Below are positions 1 through 11,193 of a stretch of 64,000 bases of DNA, piece after piece. This DNA is from Armigeres subalbatus. Lineage: Eukaryota > Arthropoda > Insecta > Diptera > Culicidae. A program made the translations under genes and the position numbers. The stretch spans positions 180,365,047-180,429,046 of the forward strand of contig NC_085141.1 in assembly GCF_024139115.2 (NCBI RefSeq), given 5' to 3'. Within the stretch, counting starts at the first letter, position 1. Each line of letters opens with the position of its first letter. The notes below the pieces were generated by a model. That model ran no database searches, had not been told where the DNA came from, and worked only from the letters and a program-made list of their open reading frames with translations.

Positions 1-1083
1 GGGCACTGGCGCTGGCACTGACAGTTGCGTAAAACCTCCGTATATCGTTTCTATCCATGTTCTCCAGCGCGTCAGCTATCACACTCTCTTCGTGTTGCCT
101 TTTTTCCTGCGGTGGATTCGTTTCTCTTCTGCCCTTGCTACACTGTACTGCACTCTGTTGCAACGGGTACGAGCTACTAGCATTTGACTCTTAGCAACAT
201 TTTTCTCGTCCGTAACTGGCTGGCAGTCCTCATCAAACCAAATCAAAAACCAAACCAAATCATCAAACCATTTCGTTGGCGTCGCTGTGTAGTGCCTAAC
301 ACTTCCTGCGCTGTTGTAGTCACAGCCTCGTGGATATTTTCCCACAATCTGTTGACGTCGCCAGATCCGGTGGCATCTCCTATCCGCTCGTCCAGCTTCT
401 GGTGGTACTGTTCAGCAACTCCTTCAACTGACAAGCGTTGGATATTGAAACGCATCGTTCTGTTGTTTCGTGAATTCGTGACGCTGGAGAGTAGCGCTAG
501 AATTTTTGCAACTACAAGATAGTGATCCGAGTCGATGTTCGGACCTCGGAAGGACCTTACATCTATAACATCCGAGAAATATCGTCCGTCGACCAGCAAG
601 TGGTCTATCTGTGAGCAAGCGTCTCCACTCGGATGTTGCCAGGTGTGTTTGCGAATATTCTTACGTGCGAAGTAGGTACTGCTTATTGCCATCCCTCTAG
701 CAGCAGCAAAGGTTACAAGTCGCAGACCATTATCGTTGGTAGCGGAATGAAGGCTTTCCGTACCAATGACAGGGCGAATCTGCGCATTTGCATCCCCGAT
801 GACAATCTTTACATTGTGTGTTGGGCACTCTCCATAGGCCTTATCAAGGCTCTCATAGAACTCATCCTTCACGTCATCAGGCTTATCGTTCGTTGGGGCA
901 TAGATGCTGATCAGGCTATAGTTGAAGAATTTGCCCTTCATTCTCAACACGCAAATGCGGTCGCTTATCGGCCGACCTGCTGCAGCTCACGAGCCAGGAG
1001 CCCGGGTTCATTCAAAGTTCTCACGTTCCATGATCCGACATTCCAATCGTTGTCCTTTATTCGTTGCCGGGTCTGTTGCCGTT
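1..1083 (-). mobile_element. RTE-type non-LTR retrotransposon fragment: apurinic-like endonuclease domain
   Basis: Reading the minus strand, the frame at 950-243 carries an endonuclease/exonuclease/phosphatase-fold domain. Visible marks are SIYAPTND near its start, IGDANAQI, DACSQIDHLLVDGR and the terminal GPNIDSDHYLVVAKI, which fit the Mg-binding and catalytic Asp/His positions of non-LTR endonucleases. Upstream (about 1060-990) sits the family start WNVRTLN, but the segment joining it to the domain is missing, and a few residues are also lost after IGDANAQI. Past 243 the frame shifts and continues toward the reverse-transcriptase linker, running off the left window edge. It is a dead, internally deleted copy. 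The linker resembles the RT-side text of the element at 48452-50790, so both probably belong to one family. Confidence 0.82.
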
Positions 1084-1265
1084 AAATCAATCCGTTTGCT
1101 CTACTTTTGCCTTTCTTGGTAACTGTAGAATTTCGGTAGGCTACCTTACTTAGGGTTGCGTTACCTACATCGCGTTGAAGGGACTGCCTTCTCGATGCTG
1201 ACACGATGCAACATGGTGTGAACAGTTTAGTTTAGAGTCCCTCGCTGGCACTTGGACGATGGTCA

Positions 1266-1335
1266 GCCGCCCCTAACATAGGGAGCAGACGCTGTTTTGA
1301 GCCGCTCCTAACATGGAGAACAGACGCTCGATCAG
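1266..1335. repeat. Two 35-bp tandem units next to the minisatellite
   Basis: Two copies of a unit starting GCCGC(C/T)CCTAACAT and ending near CAGACGCT lie head to tail at 1266-1300 and 1301-1335 with a few mismatches. They sit directly before the 24-bp array and may mark its edge. Confidence 0.65.
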
Positions 1336-1359
1336 ATTTGCACCTCCGGAGAGCAAATC

Positions 1360-2204
1360 CTCTGGACAATCCTCCGCATATTCATCCAGAAATTCGTCCA
1401 GATATTCCTTCAAGAATTCTTCCGGATATCCGGAGGAACATGCAGAAGAATTTCTGGAGGAACATTTGGATGAATATCCGCTCGAATTCCTGAAGAAATA
1501 TTTGAAGCAACTCCTAAAGCTACACCTGGACAAATTCCTTGAAAAATATTCGGAGGAATTGCTAAAGGAATATCCATAGGAATTTATGGAGGAATATCTG
1601 GACCAATTCCTGGAGGAATATCTGGACAAATTCTTGGAAAAATATCAGGAAGAATTCTTGGAGGAATATCTGGACGAATTTCTGGAGGAATATGCGGAGG
1701 AATTCCTGGAGGAATATCTAGACGAATTCCAGGAGGAATATCCGAATGAATTTTTGGTGGAATATACGGAAGCATTCCTGAATGAATATCCACTCGAATT
1801 CCTGAAGGAATATGTTAAGCAACTCCTGGAGGAATATCTGGACGAATTCCTGGAGGAATATCCGGATGAATTCCTGGAGGAATATCCAGAGGAATTCCTT
1901 CAGGAATATTTGGACGAATTCCTGTAGGAAAATGCGGAGGAATTTCTGGATGAATATAAGGAGGAATGTTCGGCAGAATATACGCAGGAATATCCTGAGG
2001 AACATTTGGAGGAATTCCTGGAGGAATATCCGGAAAAATTCTTGGAGGAATATCTGGACGAATTTCTGAAGGAATATGCGGAGGAATTCCTGGAGGAATA
2101 TCCGAAGGAATTTCTGGTGGAATATCCGGAAGCATTCCTGTATGAATATCGGCTCGAATTCCTGGAGGAATATTTGAAGCAACTCCTGGAGGAATATTCT
2201 TTTT
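1360..2204. repeat. 24-bp minisatellite with higher-order structure
   Basis: About 840 bp are built from a 24-bp unit close to GAATTCCTGGAGGAATATC plus a variable 5-base tail. The unit is a near-palindrome (GAATTCC, four bases, GGAATAT), so both strands look alike. A marked variant (ctcgaattcctg followed by the run reading KQLL) recurs at 1481, 1793 and 2153, which is 312 and 360 bp apart, or exactly 13 and 15 monomers, so there is a higher-order repeat. Because 24 is a multiple of 3 every frame stays open for long distances. I treat the resulting acidic EEYLDEFL-like and serine-rich frames as artefacts: there is no start context, splice site or non-repeat domain. Confidence 0.9.
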
Positions 2205-2421
2205 GCGCTGCGCACGAGCCAAAACAAGAAAGCTCGTGAAAATGCAGACCGCACCTAAGCACATATCGAGTGGATTGGTGCTGTGTTGCTGCACATCATA
2301 TGCGAGTCGGTTGAATTTATTGGCTAGACGATTCATCGATCAACAACAGTGAACGGGATTTTATGCGACATACAGTGTGCGGAATTTTGGATATCGTTTG
2401 GCGGGATTTTTAAATAATACA

Positions 2422-3217
2422 AGGTCTATTGATGACAGACCTCAGGTGAGTGTCTGTCCAATATTTTACATCCGCCATTGAGGTGTTACGTGGTTCTTCC
2501 TTTTCCTTCTATACACGTTGCTGGATCGATATCGTGAGCGGTTCGCCAGGATTAGCTGGAATAGCTTTCAACTTGGATCGGTGGCTACTACTGTTTCTAC
2601 TAGGAGGAAATTAATCGCGAAACGATCTACGGCTTTCACAATCAGGATAATCTCGGAGTTGGTGCTGTTGCCACTACTCACTGGTGGCTTAATTGTATGG
2701 TGTGGAACAAGAAGGAGCAAACTTATAAATACAAGGCCTAGATTCGGTAGGTCACAGGTGAGTGGCCTTTCAATCAAATCACATTGGTGACTGGTGCGCT
2801 TATGTATTTATTACTTTTTGCTAACTGCTGAGGATCGTATATCGCTATATGCGGACTTAAGGATTTCCATCCATTGCACCGAGGGGCTAAACGTGGTACC
2901 AGAAGCAGTTATTTCTATATACAAGGTCTATTTGGACAGGCCTCAGAGTTTGGAGAGTGAAGCTAGCATAGCAATCGTGACTTTCTCGGGACAAGAAGCA
3001 GCTTTATTATTAAATACAAGGTCTAATTTGGACAGGCCTCAGGTGAGTTCCTGTCCAATAGAACAAACGGTGGTTGGTGGTACTTCTTGGTTCCGTATGG
3101 TCTTTTTTCATTCTGGGTGCTGCGGAGTTCCAAAAGCTGAACTAGTTCGTGAGCGATATTTCTCTGGGACTGGAAGCTGCAACATTATAATATACAAGGC
3201 CTAATTTGGACAGGCCT
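2422..3217 (+). repeat. Five diverged leader repeats, each with a splice-donor-like hairpin block
   Basis: A block beginning ATACAAGG(T/C)CTA and continuing to GGACAGGCCT recurs with its first stem arm at 2422, 2734, 2924, 3019 and 3197 (spacings 312, 190, 95 and 178 bp). Three copies continue into CAGGTGAGT (2443-2451, 2755-2763, 3040-3048), a strong 5' splice-site consensus. Downstream text also repeats: GGTACTTC(T/C)TGGTTCC occurs near 3079 and 3228. The last copy ends about 90 bp before the gag start codon. The blocks form alternative stems described under findings. Confidence 0.75.
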
Positions 3218-3302
3218 TTTGTGTGCGGTACTTCCTGGTTCCTTGTGGCTTTTCTCTTTCTTGGTGTTTTCCGAGATCCGGGTTCCTGAGCTGGTGATCA
3301 CC

Positions 3303-5330
3303 ATGACTGAGCGGATGGTGAAAGAGAAAATCAAGAAGCGGGAGCGCATGTTTGTATCGCTCAAGAGGCATGAGCAATTTCTGGACAAATATAATCATGA
3401 AACTCAGAGTGGGCAGGTTCAAAGTCGGCTGGACAAATTGGACGAAAAAATGGCTGCGTTTGAACAACTTCAGGAAGAAATTGCTGACATGGACGAAAAT
3501 GAGCAGAACGAAGAGGAGATCAACGAAGTTTGAGAATCAGTACTACGAACTACGAGCAGCGTTATTGATGAAAATCACACCACCTGTTGCAACTCCACCT
3601 CCGTTGGATACGACGCTTCAAAGAAACATTGCAGGTGGTTTTCATTCAGGAGTTCGATTACCTCAAATCTCATTGCCAGATTTTGACGGTGATTATCGAG
3701 GTTGGCTGACCTTCAAATCGACTTACGAATCTCTAATTCACGAGTCTATGGAGCTCAGCGACGTTCAAAAATTCCATTATTTGAAGTCGGCGCTCAAAGG
3801 TGAAGCGGCGAAACTGATTGAATCGTTGACGATCACCAGCGGAAACTATGTGATAGCGTGGGAAACAATCACAAAACGTTACTCCAACGAATATCTCCTG
3901 AAGAAACGACATTTGCAAGCCCTAAAGGAGTACCCAAAAATTGAAAAGGAATCATCGACTGCTATTCACGGATTGGTGGACGAGTTTGAGCAACGCTTGA
4001 AAATTCTCAAACAACTAGGAGAGAAGACGGACACCTGGGGAGCGATGATCGTGCACTGGATGTGTTCGAAGCTAAATGGCCAATCGTTGCAACTGTGGGA
4101 GGATCATGCTGCGTCGCTGGAAGAACCGAGTTTTGCGGATTTGGTGAAATTTCTGGAGAAACGGACGCGTGTATTGGAAGCTGTATCGTCGAATGCATTG
4201 GAGTCAAACAAATCATCTCAAAAATCGACAGGGAAGGTCTTCAAACAGATGGTTCATGCTGCTACAGGGAATGAACGAGAACGGATATCTTCGTCGGTGG
4301 CGTGCCCATGCTGCGGGGAAAATCACTACATGGCTCGTTGTGCGAAGTTCATTAAGCTGGGTCTTAAAGAGAAATTGGAGTTGGTGAATAACAAACGATT
4401 ATGCAGCAATTGTTTTTGGACTGGACATTGGGTACGGGAATGCAAGTCTACTTTCAACTGTCGCACATGCGGAAGGAAACATCATTCGCTGATTCACCCT
4501 GGATTTCCTCCAGGTAACAGTAATGCTGGGATCATTGGAACGGCTGGGACATCTACTAGGAACACCGAGCATCAAGGAACAACATCAAACGTGGTAACCA
4601 ACGAACAAGCATCGGAAAACTGCGAGGTGGCGCAAGATGAGCCAGTTGGGACGTATAATGTTGGAAGAAAAGGAGCAAGTTCCACTGTCTTCTTGTCAAC
4701 TGTAGTACTGGTGATTCGGGATCAAAGCGGAAACAAGCAATTAGCTAGGGCCCTACTCGACAATGGGTCACAAGCGAATTTAATGAGCGAGCGAATGTGT
4801 CAAATTCTGAAGCTGAAGCGACGTTCAGTGAATGTTCCAGTTTGCGGAGTTGGGGAGTCTGAAACGAGGGCGAAACATGCAGTTAGCACCATCGTTAGTT
4901 CTAGAGTGACAGAATTCTCGTGGAAGATTCCGGAGCATCTACCCTTGGCTGATCCAAATTTCAGCGAAGCAAGCCGGATCGATCTTTTAATCGGAGCGGA
5001 ACATTTTTATCAATTTTTCTATGAACGCGAAATGAAGCGAGTTTCTTTGGGTGCTGGACTTCCTAATTTGGTACAGACAGTCTTCGGTTGGGTAGTTTCA
5101 GGAAGGTATTCAGCTAGAGGTAATCAACCGATCAACTGTTGTCTAGCAACATCGCCGGATAATTTAGAAAATGCACTGGAAAGATTTTGGAAAGTGGAGA
5201 GTACGGAAGATCAACCCCTGTGGTCCAGAGAGGAACAAGACTGCGAGACACATTTCTTGGAAACTCATAGCCGTTTGGAGGACGGTAGATACGTCGTTCG
5301 TTTGCCAAAGCAGTCAATTTCAACCGAATG
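3303..5330 (+). pseudogene. BEL/Pao gag and protease region, frameshifted
   Basis: The best gag start is the ATG at 3303, which opens a lysine/glutamate-rich coiled-coil-like N terminus. The frame breaks near 3530 and continues in the frame that runs to 5330. There the DUF1759-type gag core is visible (PQISLPDFDGDYRGW, about 3661-3705), then cysteine/histidine knuckles (CPCCGENHYMARC, CSNCFWTGHWVREC, CRTCGRKHH) near 4304-4490 that would bind nucleic acid in the particle, and the aspartic protease active site LLDNGSQANLM near 4756, where the usual D-[ST]-G is D-N-G. A second frame break near 5320 separates it from the reverse transcriptase. Degenerate, so no product is expected. Confidence 0.85.
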
Positions 5331-8300
5331 ATTGGGGAATCGAGAAAAACGGCATTGGAGCGATTTCTAAAGCTGGAAAAACGATTGGAACGGGATACGG
5401 GAATGAAAATTCAATATCATGCCTTCATGCAAGAGTATTCGGACCTTGGGCACATGAAGAATTTGAATAATCAAGACACGCTAGGGAAGAATACCAGTTC
5501 TGGAGCGCAGAAGATGTTTTATCTTCCCCACCATGCGGTGTTGAAGTCATCAAGCACTACGACCAAAGTGCGCGTTGTGTTTGAGGGATCAGCGCGCACT
5601 AACACCGGTTATTCTTTAAATGATGTTTTATTGAAAGGACCGATAATCCAGGACGAGCTTCTGAGTCTTCTACTGCGGTTCCGTAAACATGAAATCGCAT
5701 TGGTAGGAGACGTGGAAAAAATGTACAGGCAAGTTCGTGTACATCAGGATGATACAAGCCTTCAACGAATCCTTTGGAGATTTTCGACCGATGAACCTGT
5801 TTGCGAATACGAATTGCTTACAGTCACGGATTAACACCATCATCGTTTCTTTCCATTCGAGCGTTGCATCAGTTAGCAACAGACGAGGAAACAGGAAATT
5901 CGGCCCTGTTGCTAGTGCGGCTTTGATTCACGACTTTTATGTAGACAACTACATCGGCGGAGCATCCAGTGTTGCCAATGCGACTCAGCTGCGGGAAGAT
6001 TTGACAAAATTAATGTCCAAAGGCGGTTTTGTACTGAGGAAATGGAGCTCGAATTCTCCGGAGGTACTGAAGGACGTCCCTGCAGATCAACTAGGAACGA
6101 ATCTGTCGATCACATTCGACTTGAATCCAGATGAGGAGGTGAAAACACAAGGAATAACATGGGAACCAAGATCAGATCAACTTAGATTCGACATGGAGGT
6201 TGCAGTCGATAGTGTAGCATGGACCAGGAGACGAATTCTTTCGTGTATTGCCAAACTATTTGATCCTTTAGGAATAATATCGCCAATAGTCGTCTATGCG
6301 AAAATAATTATGCAGCAGCTTGCCTTACTGCAAGCTAGTTGGGATTCTCCGGTTCCAGCGGAATTAGAGAAAAAGTGGACAGCTTTCTACGAACAGTTGA
6401 ACAATTTGTCGGAGCTACGAGTTCAGCGGTTCGCCTTTATTCCCGCATGGGACGATATTCAGATACACTGTTTTGCAGATGCATCAGAATCAGCCTACGG
6501 AGCTTGCTTGTACGTTCGTACAATGGATACCGCAGGAAATATTCATATCGAAATGCTGTCTTCGAAATCTCGTGTAGCTCCACTAAAAAGGCTTACTCTA
6601 CCACGTTTGGAATTGTGTGCTGCGAAGGAGGCAGCTACCCTATACTCTAAGGTAATCAAGGCAATCAATCTGGGCCAAGTTCACTCCACGTTTTGGTCTG
6701 ACTCTACGATTGTGCTTCACTGGCTTCAATCCCCTCCAAATACTTGGAAGACCTTTGTTGCCAACCGAGTCTCGGCTATCCAAACTGTAACACAAGGTCA
6801 TTGTTGGCGACACATAGCTGGAAACCAAAACCCCGCAGACTTGGTATCCCGAGGATTGTCCGTCAACGATTTTCTTCAGAACCAGCTGTGGAAAAATGGC
6901 CCATCTTGGTTACGAAGCCCAGAAGATTCTTGGCCATCTCAAACCCTGGCAATAAGATGCGCGGATGTCGATATGGAAACTAGGAAGTTGGTGACAAATA
7001 TTACAACTACGTCAACGGAACTCAACGTAATCTTCACGATCCGGTCAACATTGGAAGCTGTTTTACGCATTGTCGCTTACTGTATTCGATTTGGTCGCAA
7101 TGGCCGTGCTCCTGATCAAAGGAATCGTTCTCCGTGTTTGACTGTAGAAGAGGTTCTTGCTGCTAAATTAGCCTTGGTAAAATTAGCGCAAGCTGAGAGT
7201 TTTAAAATAGATCTCGAACATTTGGAGAAACATCAGAATGTCAACCGAAAGTCTTCACTTAGGCGCCTCTCACCATTCCTCGACAAAGACAATGTGATTA
7301 GGGTTGGAGGTCGCTTACGACATGCAAATCAGGAATTCAATATGAAGCATCCTGCAGTTCTTCCGAGTGTGCACCCCTTCACAAAGTTGCTCGTCGTACA
7401 TTATCATCGGCAAACAATTCATGGACGGCGGCAGTTAACACTCTCCACAATGAGGCAAGAATTCTGGCCTATTCATGGAAAACGCGTAGTTGACTGCGTT
7501 CTACGAAAGTGCTACCGATGCTTCCGCATAAATCCTACACCGGTACAACAACCAACGGGCCAGCTTCCGTGCACGCGAGTCCGTCCAAGCAGGCCTTTCT
7601 CCATTACAGGAGTGGACTACTGCGGTCCATTTTACTTAAAACCACCGCACCGTCGTGCAGCAGCACCTAAATCATACATTTCGGTGTTCGTGTGTTTTTC
7701 AACCAAAGCTATACATTTGGAGATCGTGAGTGATTTGTCCACAGCCGGATTTCTCTCCGCCCTTCGGCGATTCTCAGGACACCATGGCATTCCAACTGAA
7801 ATTCATTCAGATAATGCCAAAAATTTCGCCGGTGCCAAGAATGAATTGCACGAATTGTATCATACCCTCAACGATAAGTCCAGTCAAGAACGTATCGGCA
7901 ATGAGCTGTCCCTGCAAGGCATCACGTGGAAATTCATACCCCCTAGAGCACCAAATTTTGGGGGTCTTTGGGAGGCAGCCGTCCGATCTGTGAAAACTGC
8001 TCTCAAGAAGGAAATTGGAACCCATCAGCTTAATTATGAAGATTTCTCCACGCTACTTGTTCAAATAGCCGCAGCACTGAACTCGAGACCGTTAGTCCCA
8101 CTTTCTGATGATCCTACAGATCTAAATGCGCTTACACCAGCGCATTTCCTAATTGGCACACCAATGAACGCTATACCCGAACGCGATCTAACAAGCACCC
8201 CCGCAAACCGCCTAGACCACCACCAACAACAGCAGCAAATGTTCCAAAAATATTGGGATCGTTGGACCAGAGATTATCTGACCGAGCTACAAACGTCCAG

Positions 8301-8504
8301 CAAAAATAAACAACCTAGCCCAATACGCATCGGCACTTTAGTAGTATTGCGTGAAGACAACAACTGATGTCCATCCCAGCGCAGAAGGAGTCGTTCGTGT
8401 AGTGACCGTCAAGACTGCTAGTGGAGTATACAAGCGGCCCGTTTGCAGAATATGTCCACTACCATCAGAGACCGTCATCGAAGAGGGATCCTCAAATAGT
8501 TTAT
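5328..8504 (+). pseudogene. BEL/Pao reverse transcriptase, RNase H and integrase region, frameshifted
   Basis: The RT N-terminal half is readable at 5328-5830, with the metal-binding region seen as VGDVEKMYRQV. The frame breaks near 5815 and again near 5900, then stays open to 8367. The RT active-site box reads YVDN at about 5938-5949 instead of the expected YVDD. RNase H-like text follows (HCFADASESAYGACLY, about 6466). The integrase has an HHCC-like zone near 7300-7530 and a core with D in VDYCGPF (about 7614), D in HSDNAKNF (about 7804) and E in GGLWEAAVRS (about 7957). The C-terminal DUF5641-like tail is cut at 8367 by a deletion and resumes in another frame up to the stop at 8502-8504. 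Inactive copy. Confidence 0.86.
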
Positions 8505-8607
8505 AAGCACAATTTGAAGTAAGTTTTTTTTAATATCATTTGTATTGATTGTACGATGTTTGTAACATTGATAGATAAGCGTTGAAACTGGTTCAAGGGG
8601 GCCGGTA

Positions 8608-9208
8608 TGTTTCTTCTTGATATATTCAATTTAGAAACTAAATTAATTATCTAAACATTAATCACTTAATCCACACAACACTAACACAAAATAGACACCC
8701 CTAAAAATTGTAAATCATATACATTGATAACTCTTATCGATAACACGATCATGACCGAACCACAGTTATATATACCTAGCAATAGGAAGGAGAGGAGAAT
8801 TATAAAAACTACCGGCCAGTCAGTAGCCACTCGATATCGCACAATAAAGGTTGTACCAACCACGCGCGCGCGTTATTCGAAAACTATAAATCAATATAGA
8901 GTGCACTTGTATCTACCACCAAAATCGCTGTTTTCAATAAAGTGTATAGATGTAAATTGCTCCGATATGTTAAGTGTTTCTTTTGTGCCTAACTGATGGA
9001 AGAAAGGACTGTTTAGATAGATATTTGGGTGATGCATGGTGGATTAGTGTATTATAAGGATAAGTGGACTGGAAGAAGGATTTAGTGCATTGGAAGGAAT
9101 TGGATTGAACGGAGAAAGAAAGGATACAATAAGGCTGGATCTGCGTATTCTGACTCGCTGAGAGCCGTAAAGGTCAGTTTGCTCAGCCCAACGAATCAAA
9201 CCGGAACA
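8608..9208 (+). repeat. Probable 3' LTR of the BEL/Pao element
   Basis: The segment starts TGTTTCTTC directly after a purine-rich tract at 8595-8605 and ends GGAACA at 9208, giving the usual TG...CA ends and about 601 bp. An AATAAA signal lies at 8936-8941. Without a second copy in the window the end is provisional; position and length are inferred. Confidence 0.55.
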
Positions 9209-9225
9209 GTTATTTCTACTAAGGG

Positions 9226-9385
9226 GTCGTACACTTATTACGTAAGCATTTTTTCTGGGTTTTTCGATTCCCCCTCCCCCCTTGTAAGATTTTCTTCATA
9301 CAAAAGATTTTTTATTTATATGGAGCGTAAGATATGGACCGACCTCCCCTCCCCCCATAAGTGCTTACGTAATATGTGTACGGCC
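9226..9385. mobile_element. 160-bp MITE with 8-bp target duplication (hAT-like)
   Basis: Ends GTCGTACACTTATTACG and its inverted match (GCTTACGTAATATGTGTACG before the right end) form about 22 bp of imperfect TIR. Identical 8-bp flanks ACTAAGGG at 9218-9225 and 9386-9393 look like a target-site duplication, which fits the hAT superfamily. Both arms hold a C-rich run. It landed about 17 bp past the BEL LTR end. A related fragment with the same G-rich run lies at 25304-25370. Confidence 0.8.
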
Positions 9386-9393
9386 ACTAAGGG

Positions 9394-10251
9394 AAGATCA
9401 CATGGGTGCTACTGACGCATAGTTTGATCAAAATAAAATTAAAAGAAAATTATTAAGTTTTTTTAGTGGAATATTTTCACTGTCATAAGATGAGTTTAGT
9501 ACAAGTCCATTTAATTCCACCACGTCATATTACTTTTACATATACGTATTTCTACCTCAACTGTAAGCCGTCTTCATTGTCTCGTACTTGACTCGACTCG
9601 CATGAAGGTGAAAATTAAATGATTAATCCAATATAGGGGAACGGTTCGGCACTTCATCCCATTGCTCCTATATCCATCCCATCAAAAACAAAGTATTGAA
9701 AAGGAATTTGGTTTGTTTCTTATTTTTGTGATTTTTTTCATCAGTGAACACGCGTAATAGCAAAAATAAGCGACGAGGTTAGTGGTGTATTTCTTTGTTT
9801 TGCGAATGTTCAGTTGGATGAAAAACGGAACAATTCCCCTACTTTTTCCACCGAGATTTTTAAATGGTCCGGGGTATATGAAAATCGTGAAAACCCGATT
9901 TTCATTGATGCCTGTTTTTACGTGGTTTTTAGGTATTTATCTATTTACGGTATTTTTTGGACCAACGGCTCAGCTACAATGACGAGAGCCGCAAAGTGTT
10001 TTGACAGAAAATACATGGGTTAACTGTTGATACGCGGCGATCCACCATTTTCCTTGTGATTTTGCGTGCCTTGGTCTAATATGTACACGCACATTTTGAA
10101 AATTAAGCCAATCGTTCTCAAGGCCGACTTAAATATGTCGTCAAATATATTAAGATTTTTCAACCAACGACACCCCCACCGTCTCTTTGTCAAGGCCCCG
10201 ATGCCATTTTTGAACGACTCTGGATGCCAATTTTGAACGAATCCTAAACAT
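9394..10251. other. Non-coding spacer with a dispersed-repeat fragment
   Basis: No supported gene. At about 9541-9600 the text TACGTATTTCTACCTCAAC followed by TGTCTCGTACTTGACTCG matches a segment at 63466-63525, so it is a dispersed repeat. The rest is AT-rich with no domain, splice pair or TIR that I can defend. Confidence 0.6.
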
Positions 10252-10617
10252 ATTTTTTTTTCTTCCTTAGCAATAGAGGGGGAATCTGCTCAACAGACAT
10301 CCTGGGTTGACCAGGAAGTGCGGGGTTAGGGATCACCGAGGGAGGCAGGACTACATCCCCGATCCGCTAAACCGTTTCCATTGCCGCCAAGCCCATAGTC
10401 CCTTCGGTACAGCCAGAAAGTAATGCTCCAAAGGGGGCCAGTGCACAACACACCCTCGAGGTTAGCTGCGTGTCCTTGCAGCACCGAACATCGTAACTCG
10501 CTTTTTTAGAAGAACACCATGGTATCGTGCCAGCACGTTGCCGGCTTTCCAGGTGGCCTTACCACGCCCTATGTCCTCGGGTCGACTTCGCGCCTGCTTC
10601 CCTCTGCACGACTGGTA

Positions 10618-11193
10618 TCAAGAATGACGATGCCGCGTGCACCCCAAATTGACCTTTCTGCGATAGGGCCTATTCGCCAGCACACAGAGGGACTTGCCGG
10701 CGCGGTGCCTACGCCTGCCCCAGCCTTGACGAGGACCCCTTTCCGTCCTCGGGCTCGGAACCCGCCCGGTTGACCGACGCCGCGAAAGCGACGATACCAT
10801 GTTGTTTTTCGCGCGGCCACTTGTTCGATAAAAGGATCGAGTTCGACCACAGAGCATGACCACCGGTGTGACCCATGAAGCCGACTTCGATCCCTTGGAC
10901 CACCTCTTATTTGCGCCTGAACTAGCCATCCTTGAGTCCACGCGCCACCTTCTGTGTAGCTCCGAGACGATTTGGGCGATAGCCGATAAAACGGCGTTCC
11001 AGCCAACTTCATCTTTACACATCCTCCGAACTAGGTTGTGCGGGGTAGTGTCCAGACCACATGTGGCAAGCATGTGGTCACGCATTGCTCGAAAACGTGA
11101 GCACACGAACAACACGTGTTCCGCCGTTTCCTCTAAACCTGCGCACACCAAACACTTGGGCGAAGCCGAGCAAGCCAGCTGCGTTACCTGCAC
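10618..11193 (-). pseudogene. R1-like ORF2 C-terminal remnant
   Basis: The minus-strand frame begins SPKCLVCAGLEETAEHVLFVC (about 11160-11100), the C-terminal CxxC...H...C motif found after the reverse transcriptase in R1-group elements, followed by SELHRRWRVDSR. All catalytic RT and endonuclease blocks are missing. The junction with ORF1 lies near 11190. Confidence 0.75.

Larger units (their letters stand above)
2390..9208 (+). mobile_element. BEL/Pao LTR retrotransposon, degenerate, 5' LTR not found
   Basis: Order on the plus strand: repeated leader (2422-3217), gag with zinc knuckles, protease, reverse transcriptase, RNase H, integrase, polypurine tract (AAGGGGGCCGG, 8595-8605) and one LTR. 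This order, with integrase last and a DUF1759-like gag, is typical of BEL/Pao. I could not find a copy of the 3' LTR before the leader, so the left boundary is approximate and the element is probably 5'-truncated or the 5' LTR was replaced. At least four frame breaks make it non-functional. Confidence 0.88.

Noticed and set aside
1273..2336. Long open frames on both strands in the 24-bp array (up to 178 codons)
   Set aside because: They exist in several frames at once because the repeat unit is a multiple of three; no splice sites, start context or non-repeat domain.
2201..2420. Possible 5' LTR of the BEL/Pao element
   Set aside because: No similarity by eye to the 3' LTR at 8608-9208, and no TG start with matching end; boundary left open.
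10569..11012. 147-codon minus frame overlapping the R1-like ORF2 remnant
   Set aside because: Shadow frame of the true ORF2 remnant, which carries the CxxC...H...C motif.
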